Below are positions 61,703-64,000 of a DNA stretch of 64,000 nucleotides, one piece after another. How positions within the stretch are numbered: the first letter of the stretch is position 1; every line of letters starts with the position of its first letter. The notes under the pieces were generated by a model that made no database searches, was not told the origin of the DNA, and was given only the letters and a program-made list of their open reading frames with translations. The position numbers were made by a program, and so were the translations under genes. This DNA is from Salinisphaera sp. Q1T1-3 (GTDB lineage: Bacteria > Pseudomonadota > Gammaproteobacteria > Nevskiales > Salinisphaeraceae), in assembly GCF_003602005.1 (NCBI RefSeq), contig NZ_QZWD01000005.1, forward strand, positions 1 to 64,000, in the 5' to 3' direction.

Positions 61703-63172
61703 ATGCCCATGCCGCAGTCTGCCCAGCGATATCTATGGATCGACGGCCGGTTCGTACCGAGCCGCGACGATCAATTCTTCAAGACGATCAACCCGGCGAC
61801 CGGGACGGTGCTGGCCGAGGTCGCGCGCGGCGGCGGCGGCGATATCGATGCCGCGGTCGCGGCGGCCCGCGCGGCGATACCGGCCTGGCGGGCGCTCAGC
61901 GGCGTCGAGCGCGGGCGTATTCTCCATCGACTGTCGATGCTGGTCCGCGAACATCGCGATGAGCTGGCTGCGCTGGAAATGCGCGACGGCGGCAAGCCGA
62001 TCGCCGAGACACCGGAAGCCGACGTCGATTCGGGGGCCGACTGCCTCGAGTATTTCGCCGGGCAGGCCAGCTCGATCCAGGGCGAGTATCAGGAAGTCGA
62101 CGGCGGGTTCTTCTATACGCGACCCGAGCCGCTGGGCGTGGTCGGCGCCATCGGTGCCTGGAATTACCCGCTGCAGATCGCCTGCTGGAAGGCGGCCCCG
62201 GCGCTGGCCGCGGGCAACACCTTTGTATTCAAGCCCTCCGAACTCACGCCGCTGTCGGCGCTGCGTCTGGCCGAGCTGGCGCAGGAGGCGGGAGTGCCGG
62301 CCGGCGTGTTCAACGTGGTACCGGGCTTCGGCGAGGCCGGGCAGGCGCTGTCCACGCATCCGGGCGTGGACAAGATCTCGTTGACCGGCGGCGCAGACAC
62401 CGGCAAGCGGGTCATGGCGGATGCGGCCGGCACGCTCAAGGAAGTCTCGCTCGAGCTGGGTGGCAAGTCGCCGCTCGTGATCTTCGAGGACGCCGATCTC
62501 GACAACGCGGTCTCCGGCGCGCTGCTCGCCAATTTCTTCACCCAGGGTGAAATCTGTACCAACGGTACGCGCGTATTCGTCCACGAGTCGGTACGTACGG
62601 CGTTTCTCGACAAGCTGGTCGAACGCGTCGAGCGGCTCGTGATCGGCGATCCCGCCGAGCCGGAGACCGATGTCGGGCCGATGATCAGCCCGGAACATGG
62701 TCGGCAGGTTCTCGAGTACATCGAGGCCGGCAAGCAGAGCGGGGCCCGTCTGGTCACCGGGGGCGAGCGAGTCACCGTCGCCGGATGCGAACACGGCGTA
62801 TTCGTGGCCCCGACGGTCTTCGACGGCTGCCGCGACGATATGCAGATCGTGCGCGAGGAGATCTTCGGGCCGGTCATGTCGGTGCTTTCTTTCACCGACG
62901 AGGACGAGGTCGTGGCACGGGCCAACAACACGGAATTCGGCCTGGCGGCCGGGGTCTTCACGCGCGACCTGGAACGCGCACACCGCGTGATCGGGGCGCT
63001 GGAGGCCGGCATCTGCTGGATCAATCACTACAACATCACGCCGATCGAAATGCCGTTCGGCGGGATCAAGGGCTCGGGCATCGGCAAGGAGAACAGCCGG
63101 CGGGCACTGTCGCATTACACACGCATCAAGAGCGTGTTCGTCGCCCGTGGTGCGGTCGACGCGCCGTACTGA
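61703..63172 (+). CDS. betB: Betaine aldehyde dehydrogenase
   Basis: 489 residues from the ATG at 61703 (61709 possible). NAD-dependent [24 protein letters not shown], catalytic Glu in [16 protein letters not shown], catalytic Cys in [18 protein letters not shown], and [15 protein letters not shown] at the C-terminus. [13 protein letters not shown] and [12 protein letters not shown] are typical of BetB. It oxidises betaine aldehyde to glycine betaine, the compatible solute, in the cytoplasm. The ribosome binding site is weak. betA begins 25 bp after its stop, so the two form an operon. Confidence 0.96.
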   Translation: MPMPQSAQRYLWIDGRFVPSRDDQFFKTINPATGTVLAEVARGGGGDIDAAVAAARAAIPAWRALSGVERGRILHRLSMLVREHRDELAALEMRDGGKPIAETPEADVDSGADCLEYFAGQASSIQGEYQEVDGGFFYTRPEPLGVVGAIGAWNYPLQIACWKAAPALAAGNTFVFKPSELTPLSALRLAELAQEAGVPAGVFNVVPGFGEAGQALSTHPGVDKISLTGGADTGKRVMADAAGTLKEVSLELGGKSPLVIFEDADLDNAVSGALLANFFTQGEICTNGTRVFVHESVRTAFLDKLVERVERLVIGDPAEPETDVGPMISPEHGRQVLEYIEAGKQSGARLVTGGERVTVAGCEHGVFVAPTVFDGCRDDMQIVREEIFGPVMSVLSFTDEDEVVARANNTEFGLAAGVFTRDLERAHRVIGALEAGICWINHYNITPIEMPFGGIKGSGIGKENSRRALSHYTRIKSVFVARGAVDAPY

Positions 63173-63197
63173 AACAACGTCTTTCGAGGGTCAACGC

Positions 63198-64000
63198 ATG
63201 AGTCACCACGCGCAATACGATTACGTCATCATCGGCGCCGGTTCGGCCGGGGCAGTCATGGCGCACCGTCTGTCCGAAGACAAGGACGTGAAGGTACTGC
63301 TGATCGAGGCGGGTCCGATGGATCGCTCGTTGTTCATCCACATGCCCTCGGCATTCGCCTACCCGATGAACGGCGACCAGTTCAGCTGGAATTACCATAC
63401 CCAGCCGGACCCTTACATGGACAATCGCAGCATGCACTGCCCGCGTGGCCGCGTGCTGGGTGGCTCGTCGTCGATCAACGGCATGGCCTATGTGCGTGGC
63501 AATGCGCTGGACTACGAGGGCTGGGCCCGCGATTTCGGTCTGGAGGACTGGCGTTACGAGGACGTACTGCCGTACTTCCGCAAGGCCGAGGATTTCGACC
63601 AGGGCGAAAACGAATACCACGGCACTGGTGGCCCGTTGCACGTCACCACGGGGCTCGGGCGCAATCCGCTCTATCACGCGTTCGTCCAGGCCGGCATGCT
63701 GGCTGGCTATCCCTACACGCCGGACATGAACGGGCATCAGCAGGAAGGCTTCGGTCCGATGTTCATGACGACCAAGGACGGCGTGCGCTGGTCCACGGCC
63801 AACGCCTATCTGCGCGGCGTCATGCGGCGTCCGAACCTGACCGTCATGACACGCACCCAGACCCGTCGCATCGTGTTCGACGGCACACGGGCAACCGGGA
63901 TCGAGGTCGATCGCAACGGGGCGCGCGAGGTCTTCGAGGCGCGTCGCGAAGTGATCTGCTGTGCCGGAGCGATCAACTCGCCGCAGTTGCTCATGCTCTC
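63198..64000 (+). CDS. betA: Choline dehydrogenase, N-terminal part (cut by the window edge)
   Basis: The ATG at 63198 (GAGGG upstream) opens a frame that runs to the window end, 267 codons. GMC oxidoreductase start: [20 protein letters not shown] (FAD-binding loop), then [31 protein letters not shown] with the GMC signature, and [18 protein letters not shown]. It oxidises choline to betaine aldehyde, and BetB finishes the reaction. The active-site His lies beyond the window. The order betB-betA is usual for this pathway. Confidence 0.96.
   Translation, partial: MSHHAQYDYVIIGAGSAGAVMAHRLSEDKDVKVLLIEAGPMDRSLFIHMPSAFAYPMNGDQFSWNYHTQPDPYMDNRSMHCPRGRVLGGSSSINGMAYVRGNALDYEGWARDFGLEDWRYEDVLPYFRKAEDFDQGENEYHGTGGPLHVTTGLGRNPLYHAFVQAGMLAGYPYTPDMNGHQQEGFGPMFMTTKDGVRWSTANAYLRGVMRRPNLTVMTRTQTRRIVFDGTRATGIEVDRNGAREVFEARREVICCAGAINSPQLLML

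Overview
The window is 64 kb of high-GC DNA that reads as chromosome of a halotolerant, Salinisphaera-like gammaproteobacterium. That placement is an inference from gene content: choline-to-betaine genes (betB, betA), MscS-type and DUF2254 membrane proteins, a PEP-CTERM protein, a heavy-metal RND operon, and a full glycerol locus with a GlpR-type operator. I found no rRNA, tRNA or CRISPR array.

Layout. 1-2.6 kb: an IS4-type transposase end and IS-like repeats on both sides of an M32 carboxypeptidase gene. 2.6-6.2 kb: a frameshifted LysR gene, a DoxX-like protein coupled to a dihydroxyphthalate-decarboxylase-like protein, and an epoxide hydrolase. 6.3-10.5 kb: a secreted DJ-1/isonitrile-hydratase-like protein overlapping a TonB-dependent receptor, with a divergent GlxA-type regulator. 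10.5-13.7 kb: an IS3 remnant and a large SdiA-regulated-type lipoprotein. 13.8-22.5 kb is accessory in character: a PEP-CTERM relic, an unknown protein, a universal stress protein with an FNR-like regulator that lacks most cluster cysteines, a long gene-poor stretch, a glycosyltransferase, an intact PEP-CTERM gene, a broken hydrolase, a SMI1/KNR4 protein, and two families of short inverted-repeat (MITE-like) elements.

23-31.5 kb: ilvD with a divergent LysR, a TetR gene convergent with an LplT-PlsC-like transporter/acyltransferase and apparently sharing an operator with it, a MocR regulator, and a double GNAT protein. 32-38.2 kb: a LysR-linked oxidoreductase cluster (two cupins, a two-domain CMD protein, an SDR, a cyclophilin-like protein, then an aldo/keto reductase) in which three products carry export signals. 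38.4-44.5 kb: a CzcICBA-like metal efflux operon. 44.6-51.6 kb: an aldehyde dehydrogenase and glpR-glpD-glpF-glpK. 51.9-57.1 kb: two SDRs, tadA, a tartrate dehydrogenase-like enzyme and a class III aminotransferase. 57.2-64 kb: DUF2254, an MscS channel, betB and the start of betA.

How the parts work together. Glycerol enters by GlpF, is phosphorylated by GlpK and oxidised by GlpD under GlpR control. BetA and BetB convert choline to glycine betaine while MscS releases solutes on osmotic downshock. Cu/Zn/Cd/Ag-type metals are expelled by the tripartite RND pump. The least described units are the exported cupin/CMD cluster, the isonitrile-hydratase/TonB/GlxA locus, and the two MITE-like families, one of which supplies the stop codons of two neighbouring genes.
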